Shown here piece by piece: positions 13,349 to 24,836 of a stretch of DNA of 64,000 nt. The translations under genes and the position numbers were made by a program. The stretch comes from Bugula neritina (Eukaryota; Bryozoa; Gymnolaemata; Cheilostomatida; Bugulidae): NCBI GenBank assembly GCA_964035545.1, contig OZ037769.1, positions 3,689,001-3,753,000 of the forward strand, written 5' to 3'. The first letter of the stretch is position 1; each line of letters begins with the position of its first letter. The notes beneath the pieces were generated by a model, which had not been told where the DNA came from, made no database searches, and worked only from the letters and a program-made list of their open reading frames with translations.

Positions 13349-15110
13349 AGACTTTATAGTACTAACTCTTTTCTACTCTGAGTGTTTTAAACTAATAACT
13401 TGAAGTATTTGTTTTTATTTCAACAAATAGTTTTAATTTAAGTTATGCAAAATGATAATTGATCTGCTTTTCCCACTGTTATGGGATTGCTATAAATTAC
13501 AATCCAACTTCAGTTGTTATATTTTTATATTTTCTTGTTTATAATTTGTGATAGATAATTATATTATTAGAAATATTTCGTTCGAACGGCATTTATCCAA
13601 AAGGTAGTATATAGCCTTATATAACTGTAATAAACTTTTTAAAACTAAGCTGAAAGTTTCTTGCTTATCAAATAAAAGTTTGCAAATTTATGAAAACAGT
13701 CAATTCAATAAGGTTTTTCAAGACCACACTCTGTATAAACTATAACACACGCATACTGGATAACAACCTCTACTTTATGTTAAAATAAAGATGCTAATCA
13801 CCGTCAACTATAGTGAAAAATAACAGTAAAAGGCAGATCACAATTGCACTTATACTGAAATTATTATTTTACACTCTATATATAATACTGCCAACAAATC
13901 ATGCATTATAGATATGTATATAAATACTGTACTTTACAAAGTTGTCAAAACTAATAAAAACTCTCCGAAAGTCTCACTAAATGTATTATAAGAATTCTTG
14001 AGATTCCAATTTAGTTCCTTGCGTCTGTATATAATTTGATTCTGTAAATGTCAGCTGAGTATCAAATTGTACAGCTTGTTGAGATAAAATCGATTGTTTG
14101 TAAGCTTCTTTAAATAGATTCATTAGATATTCTACACTAAACCTGAACTTGTAATATTATTCGTTTTCTTTCATGAATTGCAGCTTTTGTATTAAATCGA
14201 TGTATGAAATGCTTTGTGTTTTGAGCTGTTCAATAACTATATAACCTCAGCTCATGTAACTGTATTCTTATTACAAGGCGTGGTTTATATTGTTTTCCAG
14301 TTATAATTTGGCAGCTCAAAACGCTAAAAGCACTAAATTGTTTAGAGTTAAGTAGGTGGGAACATTATTTACTCGTTTAGTTACAGCACAGCAAACCTAT
14401 AAGTACTAAATTTTTGAAAAGAGCGGAATAAACTAACAAGTCATTATCAAAAAAAGGTGGGTTTATTTCACACTTTAGTAAGATTATAGTCTGTGTTATA
14501 AGCTTCAGTGAATTATTTGATAGCATTATATATAATGTTTAGACTTTAGAGTATAAAAACAGGTTCTTAATTATACATGTTTTGTCTATCTGAATATTGA
14601 CAAGGATAATCTAGTACCATATATGCAATTGTGTACACATTGGTTGCTTTCAGTGCATATTATTTACATTTACATTTACATTTATATGTTAGTTTTATGT
14701 GCTTTGGTTTAGAATGTTTAGTGGATAGGGATTGTTTTAAAAACTGCAAATAAGTGTTAGAAGAAGGGAATTTCTAAAACTGCAAATGCTGGATTCTTAT
14801 TTGCACCAGAACCTAAATTGAACAATACTTTATAAAACATGACAGCATAATAGATTACAATAAGATGCATACATAATATAGGCCTACTTTGAAAGTTCGG
14901 GGTTGGAACCATCTTCAAAATTTCAAAAGCAGGGTTTGCTTTGGTAAAAACAAGTTTTGAAAAACCAAAAGCAACTAAACGTAAACTGCAATTGAAGTAC
15001 ATAGTAGCAGTTTACTGAAATAATATTTGCATATAATTTACTAAAACTTTTACTGAAAATGAAAAATATTCGTATACGTTATATAAGTCCCACAAAGGTC
15101 TGAATGAGAA
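13349..15110. other. Spacer between genes B and C
   Basis: No gene seen. AATAAA near 13629 is a candidate polyadenylation signal for B. About 13660-14600 is homologous to 17310-18210 downstream of C, and 14085-14600 also matches the upstream blocks of D-G, so it is a duplicated family flank. Short repeats (ACATTT) occur at about 14665-14685. Confidence 0.45.
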
Positions 15111-17005
15111 ATGGAAAATCAAAGAAATAAACGTGCTCAGGGTTCAGGAGAGACAAAGCTTGGTCAACCTGCACAATGTTCATCTCTGTATGAACTGCAA
15201 CAATCTTCAGGGAACCAACAACATTTTGCAGATCAACAAAGATATACCCTTCCACCTGGCTATACCCCTCAAACACAGCCTCCACCTGGATCTGTTCAAC
15301 AAGGATATTCTGCACAACCACTTGCTTATGGTTATACCACTGGCCAGCAGGTGATTGTTCAGGCACCACCGCCTCTGCCAGTCGTAAGTTTATTTATATT
15401 ATCCAGTGAATGCATACTTACTCAATTTTTGTTTCTATTTTTCGGTTTTTGTTTTTATATAATGATATCCTTGAGCTAACCAAATATAAATATAATCATT
15501 TAAAAATAACAAAAGAAAACTAATAATTATGAATAGCAGTCTTACTATAAAATCTAATTGATAAACAATCCTAATATATGAATGTCTTGTAGAACGTGAA
15601 GAGTGTTTGATGCATAGGCTGTTCTATATATACAGTTCCAATTTAGGAAAAGCTCAGGTTATAGTTGCTATCACTATGAGAATCCCGTCTTTTATTCAAC
15701 TTCTGCACAAAAGCAATTATGACTAAACGCTCTTTTTTACTCAACCACTGACCTCTTGTTTATACTAAGACAGTGCTCAAACCACTAAACTATGGCTGTT
15801 TAACGCAGTTGCATTTAGAAGTTACAATAATAATAAATCTCAATACAAAATAATAGTCACCATCACTTCTCTGCAGGCTCTTATAATTAAAGAATTGTTC
15901 ATATTTAGTTCAAAGATAGATTGGATAAGGTACACATTAATATTGAAATCTAAATTGAAGAAATTGCTTATCTGCAGGTAACAGAAACAAGCTCACAACT
16001 TTGGCTGGTTGTTGGAATTCTGACGGCCATATTTCTTTGTCTGCCACTGGGAGTTGCTGGTGCTGTCCTGGCAAGTGTATCTGGTAAAGAGGCTCGACGG
16101 GGAAATCTTCTTGCCTACAACAGGAAACTCTATCATTCTAAAGTTTTCACACTCATAGGGCTAGGAATTGGGTTGGCGATATATGTTATAGTTATTCTAA
16201 TTAGAGTTTTGGTAGGTAGCTGTTTGCATATTTTTTCCCCATATAAGGAAAGTTTGTTTAACTTTTACATATATAACTTTAAGAATCAACCTAACATTTA
16301 TTACTTTGAATACAGAGAGAAATACAAACATCTATATTGATATATCTTTATAACTTCTTTAGAAAGTGGATTTATTATTACTTAGAAGACCTGAAAGTTT
16401 TGGAGTTCAGATCAGTACAGTTGGCTTACAAAATAGTGATATGTGAAAACGTGTGTCTAAATTTGTAGTTGAATGGCATCATTGTATAAAAAAACATTGT
16501 ACTATAATTTTTTATACATAAGTTTTTAATTACTCAAATATTGTATGACATTTATCTTTAAGTTTGATTACGAAAGTTTGGAAAATTTCAAATACTTCAA
16601 ATTGCAGCATTTAAATTTAAAACTACTTTTTTAATTTATAGTTTTATAATGTACTGAGAATGAAAAAAAAATTGTAATAAAATATATAAACACAATAAAT
16701 TTAGCAAAATAATTAGAGGAACTTCTTTTGCTGAATAATACAATTTGATTGAATTGAAATAAGTTTATATAGCTGAAAATAGGACATATTGCCTACAGTT
16801 GCTTTGTTCAAATGTTGTAGAAACTTCCATGGCTGCATCTATACTACTGGTAGTGGCTATGAGTTTTACGGAAGCTCTAATTATTGATTATCATATGGAT
16901 CGAGTTAGAGCAGTACAAATAAAGTTTTTTTGCTCTGCGGATGAAATGGAATGGGGACAATTTCAAACCAACTCTATTTTTACAGAGCAAACTACATTGG
17001 CTAAA
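15111..17005 (+). pseudogene. Gene C: CD225 family member with decayed WSC part
   Basis: Exon 1 (15111-15383, 91 codons) and exon 2 (15978-16211, 78 codons) are intact. They encode a short Pro/Gln-rich N-terminus with one PPGY and a CD225 domain. The splice sites and about the last 30 codons of exon 1 are nearly those of B, so C is a tandem copy of B. No linker exon or first WSC half-exon is seen. At about 16800-17005 a remnant of B's last exon survives: the CSADGMECGG region reads CSADEMEWGQ, the upstream cysteines are missing and the frame is shifted. Either C is a dying copy or it now yields only a short CD225 protein by read-through past the exon 2 donor (the frame stays open to a TGA near 16340). 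Confidence 0.65.
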
Positions 17006-19980
17006 AGTTTTATAATACTAACACTATTTTAATTTCAGTGTTTTCAATTAATTTGCAGTGTTTTATTTTATTTAACCAATTAACTTTAATTTTAGTTATG
17101 CAAAATGGTAATTGATTCATTCTCACACTGTTATGAGATTGCTGTATAAATTCAACTGTTCTTGTTTACTATTTTGTTTTGATCATTTATGATAGATGAA
17201 TTTATTAGAAATATTTCTTTCAACAGTATTTATCTCAAAATATAGTAGTCTTATATATATGAAATTCTAATCATTTTTAGAACCAAGCTGATAACTTCTG
17301 GTTTGCAAAATTTTCAAATTTATCAAAACAGTTAATTTAACAAGGTTTTTCAAGACCACACTTTGTATGTATAAACTGTAACACACGCAAGTGACGGGCT
17401 ATAATACTGGGTGAAGAGCTCTAATATAGATACTAATCACCACCATCTAAAGTGACAAATAACAATGAAAAATTGCCGAAATTGCACTTTTTACCAATTA
17501 AGATGAATATTATACACTCTGTTATAGTACTGTCAATAGATGCATATATAAGTACAAAGTTGCCAAGCTAGTACAAACTCTCCGAAAGTTTCACTATTTA
17601 ATACATATTATAGGAATTCTTATTTTAGAGTTTCAAATTTAGTTCCTTAATGTGCCTGTATAATTTGATTCTGTAACTGTCAGCAGAGTATTAAATTGTA
17701 TAGTTTGTTGAGATAAGATCAATCGTTTGCAAGCATGTTTGAATAGATGAATTCAATACCCATATACTAACAGTGAATTTGTAATATTATTCGTGTTTCA
17801 AGTATGTGCATAACAGTGTACAAAATGCTTTGTGTTTTGAATTGTTTAATAATCGTATGATCATAACTCATATAGCAGTAGTCTTATTACAGAGCATAGT
17901 CTATATTGCTTTTCCGTCATGGATGGAAGCGCTAAATTATTGTAGAGTTATATATGGAGAAATTTATTTACTCGCTTAGTTACAGCACATAAACTCTCCA
18001 GTTTTTTGAAAAGAGTAGAATAAACTAACAACTCAAGTATCTAACTTTATATTATCAAAGCAAAGTGAGTTCATATGTCAAACTTTAGTAACATCTGCAT
18101 GAGATACTCTGTAAATAAACTTCAGTGAATTACTTGATACATTTTCTCAGCACTATATAATGTTTAGGGGATAGAAATTGGTTCCTTTATGTTTTGTCTT
18201 TTCCAATATTGACAAGGATAACTTTTATTAACATGCAAGTGTGTCAACAATGGCTGCTGTCAATTGGTATAGGTACTATATTTAAATACAATATTTTTAC
18301 CTGATTTGGTGTGGAATGTTAAGTGCGTGGATAACATAATTATTTTAGCAACTGAAAATAAGTGTTAGAAAAAGACAATTCCTGAACTTTTACATGTCAA
18401 ATTTTATCTTTATACCATCAGAGGACTATAGATCAATATGGAATGTTATAACTAGCAGTTTATGTTAGTAAATATTATTATGTATCCACTATAAAGTGTT
18501 CTTTAGCACTAGAGTAGGCTTGGAGACTTCACTTCACTATTCACTATTATATTGATCTTTATATCGATTGTAGTTCACAAAGACATATCCAATTGGATTT
18601 TCAATAGTTTATGAACAAAAATAATGAGTATATCATGGTAGCTTAGCAACTATTCTTCTAGTATATTCTGACCTAAATTTGAAAGTTGACCTACTTTATA
18701 GAAATGATAAATAGATTTTGTGCTGATGCTTTGATTTATTAAAAATATAGGTATAACTGAATTTTTAGTTACATGTTATAATGTCAATTTATAGAAGTAT
18801 GTAATATATTATTATATTTAGGGATGTATGTATAAGTGTATGCAAATTGTACCAGTAGGGTATGGGGTTTCTGCTTCAAAAAACTTAAACTAAGATAATA
18901 GAAATTGTAAACAAGGTTATGTATATATACTTGCTTTATATACAAACTGTATCCTAAAAACATATCTTATAGCTAAATGACTTTAGCAAGTTTTACTCCT
19001 GTGAGAAACCCATGGAGGGAAGGGTTTTTTGTTAAATCGAGCTAAGGACTTATTCAGATGGGGCACAGGAGCAATTATGACTGGATGCTCTTTCTAGCAT
19101 CACCAATGACCTTTGTCAGCTCGAACCCACGACATCTGGTTTACTAGACCACAGCTGCTCCCATCTAACTAAATTTGCACATTTTATTGAAAACAGCTAT
19201 TAAACTGCTTTAAAAACTGTTTCATTATTTCATAAACAGAAGGCAATTCAACACTTAGAATTATTTTGTCAGTAAAATAAGCATAGGATTTATAATTCTA
19301 GTTTAATGTCACTTCTCCTATAGCTCTTCAGTTTGTAAGCTGTACTGACTCAAGCACAATAAGTGATAGTTAAATAGCTTTTGCCGAAAAATGTCCTATT
19401 ATATACCTACGTGTAGGCTATAATAATACATGCAAAGGGAAGTGCACGTGCATATTCTTTTGTTAGTATTATGCTGAGATTCAAAGTCAGTCAAAAAGAT
19501 CAATAATTTTTTCTAAGCTTCTAGGAATATGTTTTTGAGATACAAACAATGAATGTGAATACAATGTTATTCAATTTGGTATAGCATTGTGAAGAATGCT
19601 TTGTATGTGTTAGGTTGTTCAATCATTGCTCAGGTAGGAGAAGTTTTACTAGCGATTAGTTTGTATTGCCTTTCAGTAGATGACAAAGCAGTTTACAAAA
19701 TATATTATTAAAGAACACGGTCACTATCTCATATAGTTAAGACTTTGATTACTTGTTTGGTTTGCGATGAGTTAACATTTGTCACAGGATTGTAAACATT
19801 TGTCAACTGGCCAACTTCAACTGTCTATTGTGGCAAACCCGGTGCGCTTTTAGCAAATATATTAGATTATATCTAATATATTAGATTATAGCCAATATAT
19901 AAGGTTAGTTGATTTAATATTTTCTCACTGCTGAGAAGTTTATCATATATAGCTGTTGTGTTTACTCGCAGTGGTCCCTG
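17006..19980. other. Spacer between C and the retroelement
   Basis: No gene is supported. Two successive blocks resemble family 5' flanks: about 17700-18200 (like 14085-14600) and about 19480-19920 (like 32180-32620, 40390-40890 and 52840-53360). A dispersed repeat with GACTGGATGCTC lies at about 19003-19165. A short TA-rich direct repeat (ATATTAGATTATA) is at 19859-19890. Confidence 0.45.
19003..19165. repeat. Dispersed repeat containing GACTGGATGCTC
   Basis: Starts CTCCTGTGAGAAACCC and ends near CAGCTGCTCCCATC. The same repeat recurs at about 31705-31880, 39910-40085, 55605-55800 and 56480-56670, with an inverted TTTACTAGACCACAGC-like end reminiscent of a tRNA-derived SINE. The copies at 31.7 and 39.9 kb are carried by tandem duplication; those at 55.6 and 56.5 kb look like separate insertions. 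Confidence 0.55.
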
Positions 19981-20210
19981 TGTTGTGTTTAGTCTTACAA
20001 TGCCACACCAGAGGTTGGAAAAATAGGACCGCGGCTAAGCGGATATGACTCCCAGCGGGGCAGAAGATAGAAATTTGAAAGTTAGTCAAGTTGAGTAGGT
20101 TTTGGCTGGCCAGCCCTAGTAATACTTTTAAATTCTTGTTATACTAATGTTAACGTATTTTGTCATTGATTGCAACGTCCACATCGTCATAAGAAGGTAA
20201 GAATACAACA
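19981..20210 (+). repeat. 5' LTR of copy 1
   Basis: 230 bp with perfect 6-bp terminal inverted repeats TGTTGT/ACAACA. Differs from its own 3' LTR at about 13 positions but from the 5' LTR of copy 2 at one (T/C near 20049). Confidence 0.92.
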
Positions 20211-20228
20211 TGGTGGCAGCGCGTGTTG
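20211..20228 (+). other. Probable primer-binding site
   Basis: TGGTGGCAGCGCGTGTTG begins immediately after the LTR terminal CA. The TGG start fits priming by the CCA end of a tRNA; which tRNA is not clear. Confidence 0.5.
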
Positions 20229-20558
20229 GCTTCAGCTGCAGATTGAGTTTGATTATATGATTCACTGATTGTGAGCCATCAATTCGTTGACGGCTTTTCC
20301 CTACTCTTCCAGTGATTTGCATTGTTTGTTTAATATTTGCTGTTGTTCTGCCTGAAGTCTTGTGTTTATTCGGTTATGTTGAACCTGCAGCTCTTTTGAT
20401 GACTACAGTTTAATTTTGTGCTGGTGTTCTTTTGTTGTTTGTGAATTTGTCCGTTGTTTGATAAGGTCATGGATGGTCTCAGACAGCCATCTGGGATGTG
20501 TTTTGAGGGCAATGTGTCGGAGAACTAGAAACGGTTCTGCAGAAATTTTGAAAATTAT

Positions 20559-21074
20559 TTGATGGCCATTAATGTAGTTCTAACTTCCAAAGCGAGTCCC
20601 ACAGACCCTGAACCTGCCGGCAATGCAGCCATATCCCGGAGGCAAATAGCAATGTTTTTGCATATTGCTGGCGACGAGACCAACGAAATTTTCTCACAGT
20701 TGAAGGCCCCAGCTGGGAAAAGTAAAATAGTATTAAGTGATGTACTGGATATGTTTGATACATATTGTAATCCAAGAAAAAATGAGCTCTATGAGTGGTT
20801 TGTGTTCTGGTCAATGTCGCAGACCGAAAGTGAGCCTATAGATGTATATTTGAAGCGACTCAAGTCACAGGCATCGCGATGTGATTTTCCAAAGGGTGTG
20901 AAGTCAAAGATGTTGCTATGTCGAATCGTTTTTGGTTTGACATCTGTAAAGCTGAAAGAAAGATTACTTCGTGACAACACGATGGCAATAGAAAAAGCAG
21001 TAGAGGATATTCAGGCTACAGAGATGACCGAAGCACAGCTGAGTCTGATTGCTGATGGGATAAGTCTTCTTTAG
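20559..21074 (+). pseudogene. gag: gag-like coding region, copy 1
   Basis: A 171-codon reading frame with the helical capsid-like pattern of Gypsy Gag (segments around ELYEWFVFWSMSQ and the following basic-rich part). It ends in a TAG; about 80 bases later CRFCLYEH with a further Cys downstream looks like a degenerate nucleocapsid zinc knuckle in the same region as the protease frame. Gag packages the element RNA in particles. The break between Gag and protease may be a lesion or a frameshift site; since pol is also broken, lesion is more likely. Confidence 0.65.
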
Positions 21075-21164
21075 TGATGAGACAGGTTGCCAATGTTGTC
21101 AACAAACTCATTCACAAGGGTGGACTTACCACTGACAAGAAGATAAATTGCAGATTCTGTTTGT

Positions 21165-21620
21165 ATGAACATGTCTACGGCAACCTTGTTTATCGGAATT
21201 GTAGAGGCAGTCGAGGCTAAGAAGTCGTGGTTTGTAGATGTCAAGTTGAAGAGCAATGAAAAAAATTATTTCAAAGTTGACACAGGAGCCGAAACAAATA
21301 CTGTAACTGAAGGCATGGCCAATAAACTGGGTGTGGAAATAAAACCATCTGAGGTCTGGCTCCTGGGGTCCAACAGGTCTAGCATACAAACTTCAGGCTA
21401 TGTAACACTGCCTGTAATTTTTTTCTATTCGGATATGAGTTATAATTTGAGATTTGAGGTAGTTCCCAATAATCTAGCACCGATTTTAGGTTTAGAGGCA
21501 TGTGAGTTACTAAAAACTGTGCAAAGAGTTAATGAGATCACTCCGGCAGACATCCTGGCCGAGTATCCTGATGTTTTTGAAAAGATTGGGTGCTTGGATG
21601 GTGAACATAATAATATATAG
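21165..21620 (+). pseudogene. pol: Retroviral-type aspartic protease region, copy 1
   Basis: Contains the active-site motif DTGAETN near codon 43 and an ILGLEA motif near the C-terminus, both typical of retropepsins, which cleave the polyprotein as a dimer. The frame stops at TAG 21618-21620, before the reverse transcriptase starts; the same stop is at 42000-42002 in copy 2. Confidence 0.85.
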
Positions 21621-22380
21621 ATAGACGCGTCTATAAAACCAGTGATTTACCCGCCAAGGCGTGTACCCCATAGCATGATGGATCGTGTTAAGAGTGAACT
21701 TGAGCAAATGGAGTCTGTCGGCATTATTAGGAAAGTAGATCAACCAACCATGTGGGTAAATAGTATGGTTTGTGTCAAAAAAGAGACAGTTCTGTGCGCA
21801 TTTGTCTGAATCCAAAAGACTTAAATCGTGCAGTTCGACGTGAATATCATAAAATTCCCACTTTGGAGGATATTGCATTCAGGTTTAATGGCATGAAGCA
21901 CTTTACTATTCTGGATATGAAGCATGGCTATTGGCATATCCGCCTATTCCCTGAAAGTAGTCTTCTCACCACGTTAAACATGCCATTTGGCAGATATTGC
22001 TATACAAGACTACCGTTTGGCCTTCACTCATCTGCCGAAGTGTTCGAAAAACGTGTCGAACAGATTTTGGTGATCTAGCGGTCTCCATATACTTTGATGA
22101 CCTCATTGTGGCCGGTCGCACGCAGGCGGAACATGACAATAACCTCCACAAAGTATTGCAGAGAGCCCAGGAGTGCAATGTGCGTTTTAACAAAGAAAAA
22201 ATTCAAGTCAATCGTCAAGAATTTAACTACCTTGGGCATGTTGTGTCCGTAGATGGTCTAAAGCCCGACCAAACAAAGTGTCAGCTATTGCAGACAGAAA
22301 TGGTGTGCAACGGCTGTTGGGCACAGTCAACTTTCTTCGGAACTACATTCTGAATATGTCCACAATTACTGAGCCTCTCA
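21621..22380 (+). pseudogene. pol: Reverse transcriptase region, copy 1 (frameshifted)
   Basis: Fragments in successive frames carry the RT core: VGIIRKV, then LDMKHGYWHI and LPFGLHSSAEVF, then IYFDDL (catalytic Asp pair at 22096-22101) and FNYLGHVVS. At least three frame changes (near 21785, 22060 and 22290) separate them, all present in copy 2 at equivalent sites. RT copies element RNA to DNA. Non-functional as it stands. Confidence 0.88.
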
Positions 22381-22967
22381 GATGCCTTTTGATGAAGGAT
22401 GTGGATTGGTTCTGGGGTCCAGAACAGCAATCAGCTATAGCCAATATCAGAAGTGTTCTCATGAATGACAGTGTTTTAAAGTACTTTGATGTAACCAAGC
22501 CGGTAAATCTCCAAGTAGATGCCTCTAAGTCTGGGCTTGGTGCTGTGCTACTACAGCAGGGTAGGCCTGTAGCCTATGGCTCTCGGGCCCTGACCAGTGC
22601 TGAGATCAATTATCCCCAAATTGATAAAGAGTTATTAGCTATGGTCTTTGGCTGTGAGTACTTCCATAGCTATGTTTATGGTCGTCCTATAGCACTACAG
22701 ACTGATCACAGTCCCTTGTTATCTATAATGAAGAAACCTTTACATAATGCATCTCTACGGCTACAACGACTGTTCCTGAGATTACAACGTTATAAATTAG
22801 CCCGAGTCACCTATGTCCCAGGGAAATATTTCTATCTTGCCGACACTCTGTCTAGAGCCTATAGCATTAAGACTCCGTCGACCCAAGCTGACCTGGAGGA
22901 TGAAGTAGTGATGGTTTACTTGCTGGAGGTTGCAAGTGAGATGAGTGACTGGTTGAGTGCGGCATAG
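22278..22967 (+). pseudogene. pol: RNase H region, copy 1
   Basis: A 229-codon stretch begins with the RT connection and carries Gypsy RNase H motifs with acidic residues: QVDASKSGLGAVLL, DKELLAMVFG, QTDHSPL and YLADTLSRA. It ends at a TAG (22965-22967). RNase H removes RNA from the RNA-DNA hybrid. Confidence 0.9.
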
Positions 22968-24157
22968 TCAGATGACACAACAATGTCGGATCTCAAGCAG
23001 GCGTGCCAAGAGGGTTGGGACTGGTACTCCATCGTAGTCATGCACCTGCCAACCTACAACCCTATTGGTTGGTGAGAGATGAACTATATGAAGCTGGTAG
23101 TTTGCTTTTCGTAGGTGAGTGCCTAGTTGTTCTGGTTGGTGCACGAAAAAAAATGTTGAACAGGATTCACCAGGGACATTTGGGAATACAGAAGTGGAAA
23201 GAGCAAGCCCATAGGTCTGTTTATTGGCCGGGACTGAATCAGGACATCTATTCAAAAGTTAGCGTGTGCAGTGAGTGTGCTATGTTTGCAAACAGGCAGT
23301 CAAAAGAGCCACTTATGCCTCATGACACGCCCACCTTGCCGTGGTACACTGTAGCCATGAATATAATGCAGTTTCGCGGTCAGGACTACTTGTTAGTAGT
23401 TGACTGCATGTCACACTTTCCTGAACTACGTTTATTAGGTGTAAAAACTGCAGAACATGTTGTCATGACCCTGAAATCCATGTTTTCAATTCATGGCGCG
23501 CCCAAATCCATTATGGTGGACAATATGCCCTTTACAAGTCATGTGATGAAACAGTTTGGTAAGGATTGATGTTTTGATATTGTTACCTCCAGCCCACACC
23601 ATCATCAATCAAATGGTCTTGTTGAACGGTATGTTCAGACTGTGAAGCAGTTTTTGAAGAAGTGTGAACAGTCTCAGGTTGATGTGTATCACTCTCTACT
23701 AGTTTACAGAGAGACACCACTGAGTGGTTGTCTATATAGTCCAGCAGAAATGCTTTTCAGCAAGAATTTAAGAACTGGACTCTCGACGACTACAGCATTT
23801 CTGACTCCAAATATTATGAATTCAACTGGTGCTCTCAAAGCAAGACAAAAGACAGCTAAAGGATATTACAATCAGCAGACAAAAGAACTATCCAACATAC
23901 CTCTAGGCTTCGAAGTATTCATGAGAGCTGGTCCAGAAAAGATCTGGACACCTGGATGTGTGGTTGGACACCATGGTGCACTGAGGTCATACCTCGTTGA
24001 TAACGGGTCTCGAATCCTAAGGAGAAATCGAGTCCATTTGAAGCCCAATAATACCATTGTTTGTCCTAGTTCCGAGCTGGACTCTTCTAGCCCTTGGACA
24101 CTGAAGAGCTATCAAACCCAATCTTCCAACACCAGTTGTGTCGGACCAGGAGGTTAA
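22968..24157 (+). pseudogene. pol: Integrase region, copy 1 (split)
   Basis: Frame 23003-23569 holds the HHCC zinc finger (RIHQGH ... CSEC) and the first two catalytic Asp residues (VVDCMSHF, VDNMPF). A stop at 23567-23569 and a frame change separate these from HHHQSNGLVER with the catalytic Glu near 23618 and from the C-terminal part to 24157. Integrase inserts the cDNA. The same breaks are in copy 2 (43349-44539). No chromodomain is evident. Confidence 0.88.
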
Positions 24158-24473
24158 AGCAGTTACCCCAACTCGCAGTATTGTCCCCCTATCGGTAGGC
24201 GAAGTGTTAGGTCCAGTAGAGGGGTGCTTCCATCAAGATTTAAAGATTTTAATATGAACTAGGAGGCTTTGTTACTCCTTACTTTGTACATAGTTCGTTT
24301 TTACTACACTTCAGTCAGTTAGCTTATATTTTCCTGTCTTCTTTGGAGATTCTACATATATGATGTTATTTTTATTTTTTTATTTTCTTTCTATGTTCAT
24401 CTTCACTGTTACTGTCATATTATTGGTGAAGGATGTTACGCTTATTTTACACGTGGTATCATAGTTCTTTGTT

Positions 24474-24484
24474 GAGAGGGAGGA
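24474..24484 (+). other. Polypurine tract
   Basis: GAGAGGGAGGA directly precedes the 3' LTR, the usual place for plus-strand priming. Between 24158 and here about 300 bases are non-coding. Confidence 0.75.
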
Positions 24485-24714
24485 TGTTGTGTTTAGTTTT
24501 ACAATGCCACACTGGAGGTCAGAAAAATAGGACCGCGGCTAAGCGTATATGACCCCCAGCGGGGCAGAAGATAGAAATTCGAAAGTTAGTCAAGTTGAGT
24601 AGGTTTCGGCTGGACAGCCCTAGTAATACTTTTAAATTCTTGTTATACTAATGTTAACATATTTTGTCATTGATTGCAACGTCTGCATCGTCATAAGAAG
24701 GTAAGAATACAACA
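24485..24714 (+). repeat. 3' LTR of copy 1
   Basis: 230 bp, TGTTGT...ACAACA. It ends only 122 bases before the start codon of gene D, so it is now the nearest upstream sequence of that gene. By eye identical to the 3' LTR of copy 2. Confidence 0.92.
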
Positions 24715-24768
24715 GGTTAGCACACCTGCTTGCAAGCCTGAGGTCTTTGAATCTAATCCTGGTAAGGA
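24715..24768 (+). repeat. Truncated tRNA-like repeat at the retroelement edge
   Basis: Starts GGTTAGCACACCTGCTTGC and runs to a B-box-like ATCTAATCC. It matches the 3' two-thirds of the tRNA-like copy at 32657-32727. Its first part (GTGGTCCCTG) lies on the other side of the element at 19971-19980; about ten bases between are missing. Confidence 0.65.
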
Positions 24769-24836
24769 AAATTGTTCTGCATTGTCAAAAACACTGATGA
24801 AGTATTTGCATATTTCGTAGTTACTCCGGTGGCACA

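Larger units (their letters stand above)
19981..24714 (+). mobile_element. Ty3/Gypsy LTR retrotransposon, copy 1 (degenerate)
   Basis: Two 230-bp LTRs (19981-20210, 24485-24714), each TGTTGT...ACAACA, flank an internal region in the order gag, zinc-knuckle-like motif, protease, reverse transcriptase, RNase H, integrase, which is the Ty3/Gypsy order. A primer-binding-type TGG lies right after the 5' LTR and a polypurine tract just before the 3' LTR. No envelope gene is seen. The LTRs differ at about 13 of 230 sites, so the insertion is old. The pol frame is broken by stops and frameshifts and cannot act alone. The flanking five bases do not match (CCCTG and GGTTA), so the target duplication is lost or obscured. 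It sits inside a tRNA-like repeat. Confidence 0.93.

Noticed and set aside
20128-20322. Minus-strand frames in the LTR/leader and opposite pol (for example 21510-21878)
   Set aside because: Present only as shadows of the retroelement, duplicated with it, without domain signatures.
24158-24484. Envelope gene or third frame of the retroelement
   Set aside because: The stretch between integrase and 3' LTR is only about 330 bases and has no long frame.
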